Shown here: piece by piece, positions 56,101 through 64,000 of the stretch
How the letters are laid out: each line of letters opens with the position of its first letter
Position numbering within the stretch: position 1 is the stretch's first letter
Notes under the pieces: generated by a model
Told to the model about the DNA's origin: nothing
Databases searched by the model: none
The model's input: the letters and a program-made list of their open reading frames with translations, nothing else
Translations under genes and position numbers: made by a program
Source: Heyndrickxia shackletonii
GTDB taxonomy: Bacteria; Bacillota; Bacilli; Bacillales; Bacillaceae_C
NCBI RefSeq assembly: GCF_001420715.1
Contig: NZ_LJJC01000006.1
Span: 322,548-386,547 of the forward strand
Direction: 5' to 3'
Length of the DNA: 64,000 nucleotides

Positions 56101-57567
56101 TTAATACCCGTACTTTTCCCAGTTTTCAATGATGTGATTACGTAATTCTTCGGGGTAACCCCTAAACGATGCCTCAAGAGGGCTCTTATCAGTCCATTTT
56201 TTTAAAGGCAATAAACAGTTATAAACGATCTTTGTTGTTTGCCCTCCTCTTTTTTCCTTTGCATCTAGGTAAGCAACAAGAGGTAAGACATTTTGATCCT
56301 TCATAGCTTTTCTTTTATCTGGATGATGGCGAGTAGCTAAAGCCCACACTACTTGATTAATGTCACTTGGATCAATGTCGTCATCTACAACAATTACTTT
56401 AGGGACGTAAGAACCACCTCTAGTAGCAAAAACGGTTTTACCAATTTCATGAGCCAATTCTTCATTATCATCTCTTTGTTGACGACGATCTACAGTGACT
56501 ACAAGCCAATGCACAGCTGATTCTAATGGAATAAAGCATTCCTTAATAGGTAATCCTTTTTTTCGCAGCTCATTTTGAATGCTTGCTGCAATAGCCACTC
56601 CCCAATTGGTGTGATTTTCTTCAGGTGGAATACCTGCTGCACATACTGGCATGATTGGATTATTTCGATGTGTCATGGCGGTTACGTGAAAGCGTGGTAC
56701 TGGTTTTTCATGTCCAACCCATGTATAACCAGCATATTCACCCATTGGACCTTCAGGAATCATCTCTTCTAAGGAGGCGGTTCCTTCAATCACAATCTCA
56801 CTTGTAGCAGGTACCTCTAAATCACTTGTCTCGCATTTGACAACATCAATTGGTTCACCATACCATCCTCCTATCATTTCACCTTCATTCACATTATCAG
56901 GAAGCGGATATCCTGCTATCATCGCAATACCAGGATCTACACCTAGACACAGGGCAAACGGCATCTCCTTACCGATTGCTTTCCATTCTTTATATATTTT
57001 CCCAAGATGCTGTGATGCGATAACAACACCAGCCATTGTACGGGGTCCCTCGAGCATAACACGTGAAATGGACCAGTTCACCCAAGAGCCATCAGGTGTA
57101 CGGACGATAAGAATACCGTAAGTATTAATATAACGTCCTCCATCTCCAACATGAATATATGGTGTAGGCAATTTAGTAAGGTCAATCTCATCATCAAACA
57201 ATTTATTTTCCTTACACTCACCATCTGTAACTAAGCGGGGTGAAATGGGAGTAACATCGGGAAGATGAGACCATGCTTCAACTAACTCAGGGGCAGGAGT
57301 ATTTATTGGTAATCCCAGGGAGAGAGCTACTCGTATAAATGGATGTTCCTTATTGGGGCTCATTCCTACTGGTGCTCCTAACACTTCAAAGCCGAGTGTA
57401 CTATCTTTAATACTTTTGAAAAGTGGTGCTGGAGCAGGTAATTCATAAGCGCGACGAATGATAGCACTCATTTCTAAATTCCAATCTACTTCTTGATTAA
57501 TAGCAACTACCTCGTTGTATTCCTTTAAAATTTGCACATACTCCCGAAAACTTTTAATTGGCTTCAT
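56101..57567 (-). CDS. bsdC: UbiD-family decarboxylase
   Basis: 488-residue prFMN- and metal-dependent (de)carboxylase: MKPIKSFREYVQIL start, GSWVNWSISRVMLEGPRTMAGV, PMGEYAGYTWVGHEKPVPRFHV (with E-x-P-x-G-E-Y metal/prFMN residues), KVIVVDDDIDPSDINQVVWALATRHHPDK. Likely decarboxylates 4-hydroxybenzoate/vanillate-type acids like BsdC/VdcC. ATG at 57567 follows AAGGAGGGAAATATTT; an upstream frame of 14 residues is rejected. The small D subunit gene of the classical bsdBCD operon is absent here. Confidence 0.93.
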   Translation of the reverse strand: MKPIKSFREYVQILKEYNEVVAINQEVDWNLEMSAIIRRAYELPAPAPLFKSIKDSTLGFEVLGAPVGMSPNKEHPFIRVALSLGLPINTPAPELVEAWSHLPDVTPISPRLVTDGECKENKLFDDEIDLTKLPTPYIHVGDGGRYINTYGILIVRTPDGSWVNWSISRVMLEGPRTMAGVVIASQHLGKIYKEWKAIGKEMPFALCLGVDPGIAMIAGYPLPDNVNEGEMIGGWYGEPIDVVKCETSDLEVPATSEIVIEGTASLEEMIPEGPMGEYAGYTWVGHEKPVPRFHVTAMTHRNNPIMPVCAAGIPPEENHTNWGVAIAASIQNELRKKGLPIKECFIPLESAVHWLVVTVDRRQQRDDNEELAHEIGKTVFATRGGSYVPKVIVVDDDIDPSDINQVVWALATRHHPDKRKAMKDQNVLPLVAYLDAKEKRGGQTTKIVYNCLLPLKKWTDKSPLEASFRGYPEELRNHIIENWEKYGY

Positions 57568-57704
57568 AAATATTTCCCTCCTTAAATAATTTTCGCTCAT
57601 TATCTTCACCTATTTATTTTATTGCTAGGTTTGAATGTATGTAAAATATATATAATAATAGGTAAATATATATAAAATATATAATTGAAAAAGGTGCTAA
57701 AATA

Positions 57705-58598
57705 ATGGACTTAAAAAAGCTTGTCTATTTCGTTACAATTGCTGAAGAAGGACAAATCACTCGTGCTGCGAAGCGCTTACATATTGCTCAACCTCCTCTA
57801 AGTATGCAGTTGAAATCTTTAGAGGAAGAATTGGGTGTCATATTAATTAAACGCGATAAAGGGGGATTTGCATTTGAATTAACACCTGCTGGACTGACTT
57901 TTTATAAAAGAGCTAAAGAGGTTTTAAATTCTATTAATGAAATGGTAACAGAGGTAAAGGAGGAGCAAGCAGGTATTAGAGGAAAATTATCTATTGGGAC
58001 TGTTATGTCTTGTGTACCTTACCTTCCTCCGGTTTTAAAAGTTTTCCAAGAAAAGTATCCTGACGTTTCTTTTCAACTTTTTGAGGAAGATTCCCAAAGA
58101 GTAGAGGATCTTCTGCAAAGTAAAGAAATTGAACTAGGGATTATAAGATTACCTTTACAGTCCCAAAATGTTAATAACATTTCCATCTATCCGTTGCAAT
58201 CCGACCCACTTGTAGCCATCCAACCAGCTAATTGGAATATCTTTAAGGGAAAAACCATTTCAATTGAAGAATTAGAGAAATATCCTCTTTTGGTACTGCA
58301 TGGGCAAGGCGATTATAGTGTTTTTCATAAGTTTGTTGAGACATGTAACATCCACGAATTTAATCCAAAGATTATTTGCGAAAGCCCAGATGTAACAACA
58401 CTAATGAAATTAGCGGATTCAGGGATAGGAATCGCCATTGTTCCTAAAATAGCGGTGCAATTAGGACTGAAAGAATCATTATCATATGCGGAAATCATAC
58501 CTAAAATTAAATCCGATACTGCACTTATATGGATAGAAAATCAATTCTTGTCCAAAACTGCACAAAACTTTAAGGAGACTTTCATTAATTTATTTTAG
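57705..58598 (+). CDS. LysR-type regulator of the UbiD/UbiX genes
   Basis: 297 residues: N-terminal HTH (VYFVTIAEEGQITRAAKRLHIAQPPLSMQLKSLEEELGVILI) and a co-inducer domain starting GIRGKLSIGTVMSCVPYLPPVLKVF. Divergent from the decarboxylase gene across 137 bp rich in ATATATA repeats, including T-N11-A type sites. It probably activates the bsd genes in response to phenolic acids, as BsdA does in B. subtilis. Confidence 0.9.
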   Translation: MDLKKLVYFVTIAEEGQITRAAKRLHIAQPPLSMQLKSLEEELGVILIKRDKGGFAFELTPAGLTFYKRAKEVLNSINEMVTEVKEEQAGIRGKLSIGTVMSCVPYLPPVLKVFQEKYPDVSFQLFEEDSQRVEDLLQSKEIELGIIRLPLQSQNVNNISIYPLQSDPLVAIQPANWNIFKGKTISIEELEKYPLLVLHGQGDYSVFHKFVETCNIHEFNPKIICESPDVTTLMKLADSGIGIAIVPKIAVQLGLKESLSYAEIIPKIKSDTALIWIENQFLSKTAQNFKETFINLF

Positions 58599-58623
58599 GT
58601 GACTCGTTTTAGTTTTAGAAGTA

Positions 58624-58660
58624 AGCACCTCTCCACCAAATTAGAGGTGCTGCTACTTTT
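58624..58660 (+). terminator. Terminator after the LysR gene
   Basis: AGCACCTCT pairs with AGAGGTGCT around CCACCAAATT; followed by GCTACTTTT. Confidence 0.8.
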
Positions 58661-58735
58661 ATCTCAAAAACCTGATTTACTTATGGTACGGTTCTGCATC
58701 CCGTAAGCATTACTATATAAGGGCTCAGATATAAT

Positions 58736-60112
58736 TTAATGGTTGATTCTATGCTGATAATGTAATATTTTTTTCTTCTTTCTTCTATATGAATACCAAA
58801 TAAATAATAGTATAAACCATAGAGGTGTTAACAAAAGGGCAGACCGTGTAGCTTCAGCAAACAGCATAATAATAAGAATGATGGCAAACAAGATTAGGAC
58901 AACGTAGTTAATAAATGGTGTTAATGGCGCTTTAAAATTTGATTTTGCCTGTAATTCTGAACGTTTTTTCTTATATCTTAAATGACAAACTAGAATGACG
59001 CCCCAAACCCAAATAAAACAAATAGCACTAATGGTTGTCACGATTCCAAAAGCTTGTTCCGGAATAAGTTTGGTCAAAATAGCTCCCACCGATAGAACAA
59101 GCGTAGAGATCCATAACGCGTTACCTGGGACATGATTTTTATTTAGTTTTGCAAAATTAGATGGCCCCTGGTTATGATTGCTTAAACTATATAGGATACG
59201 GCTTGTTGAAAACATTCCGCTATTACAAGCAGAAGCGGCTGAAGTCAATACGACAAAATTAATGATTCCTGCTGCAATCGGTACCCCGACTAAACTAAAC
59301 GTTTTAACAAAAGGACTTTCTGCTGCATTTAATTCCGTCCATGGGTTAATACATAAAAGGACAATAAGCGCGCCAACGTAGAAAAATAGAATCCTTAAAG
59401 GAATTTTATTTATAGCCGATGGAATATTTTTTTCTGGATTGGATGTTTCCGCTGCCGATACACCTACTAATTCCACACCGACAAATGCAAATACAACCAT
59501 TTGGAACGAAAGTAAGAAACCCGTGATTCCGTTTGGAAAAAGTCCCCCATGTTCCCAAATATTTTTAAACGTAACCATGCCTTGAGTTGTCTTGAATCCC
59601 ATCACCAGTAATATAATCCCAATGACAATTAATACAAGAATCGTGATTACCTTTATTAAAGCAAACCAAAACTCCAATTCTCCAAAAATCTTTACAGTTA
59701 GTAGATTGAGTCCCAGTAAAATCATCAAACTGACGAGCGCTGGTATCCATTGCGGAATATGGAACCAATATTGTACATAAACACCTACTGCTATCACATC
59801 ACCCATAGCAGTCATAATCCAACAAAACCAATAGGTCCATCCGGTTACAAACGCAAACCGAGGTCCAAGATAGTCTTCAGCAATGTCTGTAATCGATTGA
59901 TATCCCGCTTTAGACAACAGGAGTTCTCCAAGCGCCCTCATAACAAAAAAAACGGCGATTCCTACGATTAAATAAGCAAGGATGATAGAAGGGCCTGCCA
60001 ATTGTATGGCTTTACCGGATCCTAAGAATAATCCCGTACCAATGGTGCCGCCAATTGCGATTAGTTGAACATGACGATTTGATAAACCCCTCTTTAATTC
60101 TTGTTGTGCCAA
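58736..60112 (-). CDS. Amino-acid permease, CycA/AapA-like (glycine/alanine/serine)
   Basis: 458-residue APC-superfamily permease with about 12 TM helices. ELKRGLSNRHVQLIAIGGTIGTGLFLGSGKAIQLAGPSI is the AAT-family N-terminus; FQMVVFAFVGVELVGVSAAETSNPEKNIPSAINKIPLRI is the central motif. It is closest in pattern to D-serine/D-alanine/glycine transporters, and the glycine riboswitch in its leader supports glycine transport. ATG lies downstream of GGGGGAGTCAGGATTGGCAC. Confidence 0.9.
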   Translation of the reverse strand: MAQQELKRGLSNRHVQLIAIGGTIGTGLFLGSGKAIQLAGPSIILAYLIVGIAVFFVMRALGELLLSKAGYQSITDIAEDYLGPRFAFVTGWTYWFCWIMTAMGDVIAVGVYVQYWFHIPQWIPALVSLMILLGLNLLTVKIFGELEFWFALIKVITILVLIVIGIILLVMGFKTTQGMVTFKNIWEHGGLFPNGITGFLLSFQMVVFAFVGVELVGVSAAETSNPEKNIPSAINKIPLRILFFYVGALIVLLCINPWTELNAAESPFVKTFSLVGVPIAAGIINFVVLTSAASACNSGMFSTSRILYSLSNHNQGPSNFAKLNKNHVPGNALWISTLVLSVGAILTKLIPEQAFGIVTTISAICFIWVWGVILVCHLRYKKKRSELQAKSNFKAPLTPFINYVVLILFAIILIIMLFAEATRSALLLTPLWFILLFIWYSYRRKKKKILHYQHRINH

Positions 60113-60162
60113 TCCTGACTCCCCCTAATTAAATATTTTAGTTAAACCAATAAAAAAAGAGA

Positions 60163-60345
60163 TTGGAGGATATCCAATCTCTTTTCCAAAAGAATAATAA
60201 ATAATATTTGTTATGCTAAATATAATCAGCACAAAAAATAAATATTCAGTACTCTTCTGTCCTTTTGCCTGAGATTGTGAACCCTTCGGCGCCGCAAAAT
60301 TCTTGCGATCTCTCCAGAAGCTGCTCCTGCTATAGTGTGATCCAT
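60163..60345 (-). ncRNA. Glycine riboswitch (one aptamer) with terminator
   Basis: On the minus strand CTGGAGAGA, then GCGGCGCCGAAGGG and TCTCAGGCAAAAGGACAG are the conserved glycine-aptamer blocks (about 60245-60335). The terminator hairpin AGAGATTGGA/TCCAATCTCT followed by T7 lies at 60157-60184. No second complete aptamer is seen on either side. It controls the permease gene 50 bases further on. Confidence 0.9.
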
Positions 60346-60602
60346 AGCAATCATAGCCTGCTAATGATTAAATTCTATTAATTATTGCTAAATAATTTTT
60401 AATTTTAGTAGTAGTTCATTACTTTGTCAACCACATACTTAAAAATCCATTTAAACTCTTATTCAGAGAAAATTTTACAATGACCCAATAAAAAACTACC
60501 TTTATCTGCGATATATTTATATAACTAAGCTAACTGGACTTCACCTATTAAACTACTTTTATTAATAAAATGATGAAATTCCCCCGTTTTCTAAAACCTC
60601 AT
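60346..60602. other. Gap between the riboswitch promoter and rlmH
   Basis: AT-rich. It holds the permease promoter near 60380-60440; no gene is seen. Confidence 0.4.
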
Positions 60603-61082
60603 TTACTTATGATACGGTTCCCCCCGAATAATCCGAAACGCCCGATACACCTGCTCCACCAACACCAATCTCATCAGCTGATGCGGAAACGTCATCTTCG
60701 AAAAGGATAAACTTTCATTCGCTCGCTGCATAACTTCCGAGCTTAATCCAAGCGAGCCACCAATCACAAATGCAATTTTACTTTTCCCATATGTCGCGAG
60801 CTTGTCTAATCCATCTGCAAGTTCTTCTGAAGTTTTCATTTTACCCTCAATTGCCAGAGCGATCACATGTGTATCCTGGCTGATTTTCGCTAGGATTCGT
60901 TCTCCTTCTTTTTGTTTGACTTGTTCCATTTCGGTTTCGCTTAGAATTTCCGGTGCTTTTTCGTCTGGCACTTCGATGATTTCTACTTTTGCATAGGCGG
61001 TTAATCTTTTTAAATATTCGTCTATTCCTTGTTTTAAGTATTTTTCTTTTAGTTTTCCAACTGCGATAATTGAGATATTCAC
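60603..61082 (-). CDS. rlmH: 23S rRNA (pseudouridine1915-N3)-methyltransferase
   Basis: 159-residue SPOUT methyltransferase acting on assembled 70S ribosomes. INIS-type start [53 protein letters not shown] (SAM knot) and the C-terminal [28 protein letters not shown]. Same orientation and order relative to htrA and walJ as in B. subtilis. Confidence 0.98.
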   Translation of the reverse strand: MNISIIAVGKLKEKYLKQGIDEYLKRLTAYAKVEIIEVPDEKAPEILSETEMEQVKQKEGERILAKISQDTHVIALAIEGKMKTSEELADGLDKLATYGKSKIAFVIGGSLGLSSEVMQRANESLSFSKMTFPHQLMRLVLVEQVYRAFRIIRGEPYHK

Positions 61083-61118
61083 AATTCATCCCCACTTTAC
61101 AAACAGATTACAAACAAG

Positions 61119-61338
61119 ATATCCACAGAACTTATCCACATATCCACATTATCTATCCACATTTTGTATAGGAATATTTGTTCTCCACAATATATATTAT
61201 TCTATTCACACTTGTGGATAAGTGCTTAAGACCCAATCAACGGTCATATTTGCATAATAATTTTCCTGCTTTTTACCTAAAAATTTGATTGTATTCCATA
61301 TTATCCACATTCCATCATACCATAGTTTTTTATCCACA
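61119..61338. other. DnaA-box cluster between rlmH and the htrA-like gene
   Basis: Four exact TTATCCACA nonamers (61132-61140, 61301-61309 and 61330-61338 on the plus strand; 61213-61221 on the minus) and three one-mismatch copies (61119-61127, 61140-61148, 61153-61161) lie in 220 bp. In B. subtilis intergenic DnaA-box clusters exist near the origin and act on DnaA activity; this may be such a site. Confidence 0.8.
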
Positions 61339-61339
61339 A

Positions 61340-61380
61340 AAAAAATACAGGGGTCATTTATCCCCTGCATTTTTTTTATT
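61340..61380 (-). terminator. Terminator after the htrA-like gene
   Basis: On the minus strand TGCAGGGG-ATAAATGA-CCCCTGTA is followed by TTTTTTTG. Confidence 0.9.
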
Positions 61381-61389
61381 CACATGTGA

Positions 61390-62643
61390 TTACATTCTTG
61401 ACTCATTAGACAATTTTACAGTAACTTCTTTTAAGTTACCATTACGATAGAATGTAACCTTCATTGTATCACCAGGTTTTTTCTTATCGTATAAATACTT
61501 TCTTAATTCAAGGACATCGCTAACTTTATGTCCATCTAATTTTATAATTACATCAAGTTCTTTTAAACCTGCATTTTCAGCTGGTGATTTAGGGTCAACA
61601 GATTCAATCATAACACCGTCTGTAACATCCTTTGGTAAGTGTAATGTTTCTTGTTGGTGATATGCCGGTATGTCACTAACATTCTGTAAAGTTACACCCA
61701 TAGATGGTCTTGTAATCTTTCCGAACTTCTCAAGCTTTGTAATAATTGGTTCTACATAATTAATTGGGATAGAAAATCCAATTCCCTCAACGGCTTCTTG
61801 AGCAATTTTCATGGAATTTATACCAACTACTTGACCGTCAATATTAATGAGTGCTCCACCACTATTACCAGGATTGATAGCAGCATCGGTTTGAATTACT
61901 TCCGCTTGCCAATCCTCTACACCATCGTTATTAATGTCCACTGGTACAGTACGATTGATACCAGAAACAATACCCTGTGTTACAGATCCAGCAAACTGTT
62001 CGCCTAGTGGGTTACCAATTGCAATAACGGGTTCACCCAGCTTCAATTTACTAGAATCTCCAAATTGTGCGATCGTTGATACTTTCGAACCGTCCACTTC
62101 CACTACTGCTAAGTCTGTCCATATATCACTGCCTAATAATTTTGCTGGAAGTTTTGTGCCGTTCGATAAAGTTACTTCTAGCTGATCTGCACCTTCTACC
62201 ACGTGGTTATTGGTTACTATATAGGCTTTTCCGTTAGCTTTCTTATAAATAACTCCTGAACCTGACCCTGTTTCTTGTTCAGTTGATCGACCTTTTCCTT
62301 GGCTGCCGCTTATGCCATCCTGTGACCAAAAGCCTTGAGATTGTATGTTTGCAATCCCCACAACTGCTTTTTCTGCTTTACTTACTGCATTCGTAACATC
62401 TGTTGTTACATTAAGAGAAACATTTTTCCCTTGCACATTATTTTTATTAGGAATAGCAGTAGCTGTTTCTTGTTTATCTTGTGTTGTGTTTTTGGATAAA
62501 ATACCACCAATATTCGGGACAACTAGCAATACGATAAGAGCACCAATGATTACACCAACTAAACTTGATAGTAGATACCCACCTTTTCCTTTTTCTTTTC
62601 GATAACGGCTTTGTCCTTGATCATCTTGATCATAATAACCCAT
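61390..62643 (-). CDS. HtrA/DegP-like membrane-anchored serine protease (YyxA type)
   Basis: 417 residues: cytoplasmic Gln/Lys-rich start (MGYYDQDDQGQSRYRKEKGK), one TM helix (LLSSLVGVIIGALIVLLVVPNI), a linker, then the trypsin-like domain with His in IVTNNHVVEGA, Asp in DLAVVEVDG and Ser in NPGNSGGALIN, and a C-terminal PDZ domain about 325-415 (PAENAGLKELDVIIKLDGHKV). Quality-control protease at the outer membrane face. ATG at 62643 follows AAAGGAATGATTGCT. Downstream of walJ, as in B. subtilis. Confidence 0.95.
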   Translation of the reverse strand: MGYYDQDDQGQSRYRKEKGKGGYLLSSLVGVIIGALIVLLVVPNIGGILSKNTTQDKQETATAIPNKNNVQGKNVSLNVTTDVTNAVSKAEKAVVGIANIQSQGFWSQDGISGSQGKGRSTEQETGSGSGVIYKKANGKAYIVTNNHVVEGADQLEVTLSNGTKLPAKLLGSDIWTDLAVVEVDGSKVSTIAQFGDSSKLKLGEPVIAIGNPLGEQFAGSVTQGIVSGINRTVPVDINNDGVEDWQAEVIQTDAAINPGNSGGALINIDGQVVGINSMKIAQEAVEGIGFSIPINYVEPIITKLEKFGKITRPSMGVTLQNVSDIPAYHQQETLHLPKDVTDGVMIESVDPKSPAENAGLKELDVIIKLDGHKVSDVLELRKYLYDKKKPGDTMKVTFYRNGNLKEVTVKLSNESRM

Positions 62644-62860
62644 AGCAATCATTCCTTTCTCAAAAGGTAAGCTCATATTATTTTGCCTATATATGCTATT
62701 ATTATAATCAGCATTTATTAAAAATTAATTAAAACCTCATAAGAATTACCATTTTTAATTTTTTTTAATATTTAATACATAATAAGCTAAGCTCTTGACA
62801 GGTGTGCGTATTTATTGTTCTACGGAAGGTTATTTCTCATCGTTGTAACCATTTTTATTA

Positions 62861-62906
62861 AAAAAAGTGGAGCAAAAAAAACGATGTTTTCCTGTCTCCA
62901 CTTTTA
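62861..62906 (-). terminator. Terminator after walJ
   Basis: AAAAGTGGAG (minus strand) pairs with CTCCACTTTT around CAGGAAAACATCGTTTTTTTTG; the T run follows. It separates the wal operon from the protease gene. Confidence 0.85.
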
Positions 62907-62940
62907 TTCCCGAAACTACTATTCTTGTAAACCTATTTTT

Positions 62941-63735
62941 CTAAACTGCTGTTAATGGGGTGGGAATCTTCGGATCTGTATCATAAAGATCAAAAGATTC
63001 TCCAACTATCAAGCCTCTTGATTGTAATGTTTGCGTGACACTCATTCGAGCTAAGTCTTTTAAATTATTGTCCAGACTTAAGTGAGCTAAATAGATTCTC
63101 TTTGTCTGATCTCCTATCACATCGCTCATCGCAACTGCTGCATCCTCATTGGAAACATGGCCGACATCACTTAATATACGTCGTTTTATATTCCAAGGAT
63201 ATCGACCCATCCTAAGCATTTGCACGTCGTGATTACTCTCAAATATATATACATTTGCATTCGAAATAATGCCCTTCATGCGGTCGCTTACATATCCTGT
63301 ATCTGTAATTAAAACAATCTTCTTATTATCTTGATGGAAAACGTAAAACATTGGTTCCGCAGCATCATGGGAAACACCAAATGATTCAATGCTTAACCCG
63401 CCAAACGACTTAACGGTTTCCATATCAAAGGTAAACTTTTGCTCTGTAGGAATTTCGCCAATTAATCCTTCCATTGCAGACCAGGTTTTCTGATTTGCAT
63501 AGACAGGCAAATCATATTTTCTTGCTAAAACCCCTACCCCTTTAATATGGTCGCTATGCTCATGTGTAACAAGTATTCCGTTTAAATTTTCTATTTTGCG
63601 ATCAATTTTTTGAAACAAGGCTTCCATTTGACGCCCGCTAAAACCAGCATCTACTAAAAATGAATGTTCATCTGTTTCAACATATATCGCATTTCCTGTG
63701 CTTCCACTTGCAAGCACACTAAAATGCAAGGACAT
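62941..63735 (-). CDS. walJ: MBL-fold exonuclease/hydrolase WalJ (YycJ)
   Basis: 264-residue metallo-beta-lactamase fold: [32 protein letters not shown], the metal motif [25 protein letters not shown], and [17 protein letters not shown]. Found in the walRKHIJ operon of Firmicutes; a role as 5' exonuclease in DNA repair has been proposed for YycJ. ATG at 63735 follows CAGGAGTGAACGTA. Starts 16 bp after walI. Confidence 0.95.
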   Translation of the reverse strand: MSLHFSVLASGSTGNAIYVETDEHSFLVDAGFSGRQMEALFQKIDRKIENLNGILVTHEHSDHIKGVGVLARKYDLPVYANQKTWSAMEGLIGEIPTEQKFTFDMETVKSFGGLSIESFGVSHDAAEPMFYVFHQDNKKIVLITDTGYVSDRMKGIISNANVYIFESNHDVQMLRMGRYPWNIKRRILSDVGHVSNEDAAVAMSDVIGDQTKRIYLAHLSLDNNLKDLARMSVTQTLQSRGLIVGESFDLYDTDPKIPTPLTAV

Positions 63736-63751
63736 TACGTTCACTCCTGTA

Positions 63752-64000
63752 TTAATAATCTCCTGGTTCTTTTTGTTTTTCTTTTAAGTCCAATTTATCC
63801 TGTATTGGTGAATCATTTTTTGAATTTGAATTTGGATCATTTATACTACTACTATTATTCATATTGAAGACTTCACCCTCAAATGCATTTACGAAAAAAT
63901 CCTCGGTTTTGCCGTCATGAACAACAGTAAAATGCCAAGTTGGCACTAATAATTGCAAGTCAGAGGATTGGATCCTTGTATAGTAGCCTAAATCTGGTGT
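63752..64000 (-). CDS. walI: WalI (YycI), C-terminal part
   Basis: Only the last 82 codons are present; the start is beyond the right edge. The visible chain [20 protein letters not shown], then [24 protein letters not shown] and a hydrophilic Asn/Lys-rich tail, matches the extracytoplasmic YycH/YycI fold, regulators of the WalK kinase. The gene order fits walI followed by walJ. Confidence 0.87.
   Translation of the reverse strand, partial: TPDLGYYTRIQSSDLQLLVPTWHFTVVHDGKTEDFFVNAFEGEVFNMNNSSSINDPNSNSKNDSPIQDKLDLKEKQKEPGDY

Noticed and set aside
60346-60440. Second glycine aptamer
   Set aside because: No GCCGAAGG or CAGGCAAAAGGAC block is found upstream of the first aptamer.

Overview
The window is a contiguous 64 kb piece of a low-GC Firmicute chromosome, almost certainly a spore-forming Bacillaceae species. 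The support is a CotA-type spore-coat laccase, LicT/BglG antitermination, Bce-type antimicrobial-peptide modules, a T-box, AGGAGG-type ribosome binding sites, and the order rlmH - htrA-like protease - walJ - walI at the right end, which is the B. subtilis arrangement near the replication origin. No prophage or CRISPR array is visible. One IS3/IS150-type insertion sequence and several families of intergenic palindromic repeats are present.

Layout. 1-703: truncated lipoprotein histidine phosphatase. 0.76-5.53 kb: aryl-beta-glucoside locus (6-phospho-beta-glucosidase, PTS IIBCA, LicT antiterminator) with RNA antiterminators before both licT and bglP and cre sites. 5.7-10.2 kb: chemoreceptor, MerR/GPP34-like pair, CotA laccase. 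10.4-16.2 kb: sensor kinase with a binding-protein domain, NtrC-type regulator and orphan TAXI lipoprotein, followed by a textbook -24/-12 (SigL) promoter and a KgtP-like 2-oxoglutarate permease. 16.4-17.5 kb: type 2 IPP isomerase. 17.5-17.75 kb: four tandem palindromic repeats. 17.9-22.4 kb: BceRS-AB-like module. 22.6-23.6 kb: an unusual protein joining an XRE-like HTH to a degenerate F1-ATPase beta-subunit domain. 23.6-25.6 kb: MHYT-GGDEF-EAL protein. 26.5-27.2 kb: uracil-DNA glycosylase. 27.3-33.6 kb: 2-aminoethylphosphonate uptake and degradation genes with a divergent DeoR-type regulator. 34.2-37.3 kb: ahpCF and a dimethylargininase-like hydrolase. 37.65-39.11 kb: the IS element. 39.2-44.3 kb: C4-acid cluster (mqo, aspA, ACT-domain malic enzyme). 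45-50.5 kb: BBE-type oxidase, a small membrane protein, a YeiL-like regulator with an MFS transporter, and an ArsR regulator with an MFS transporter. 50.6-53.1 kb: LigD-type ligase and polymerase as separate genes plus tiny ORFs. 53.3-55.2 kb: Glu T-box and a divergent GluRS. 55.4-58.6 kb: UbiX/UbiD decarboxylase with a LysR regulator. 58.7-60.4 kb: amino-acid permease under a glycine riboswitch. 60.6-64 kb: rlmH, a DnaA-box cluster, htrA-like gene, walJ and partial walI.

The strongest candidates for something new are the HTH/F1-beta-like protein with its operator array, a compact three-way-junction RNA in the mqo leader, the SigL circuit with an orphan TAXI protein, and helically phased repeats in front of the phosphonate genes.
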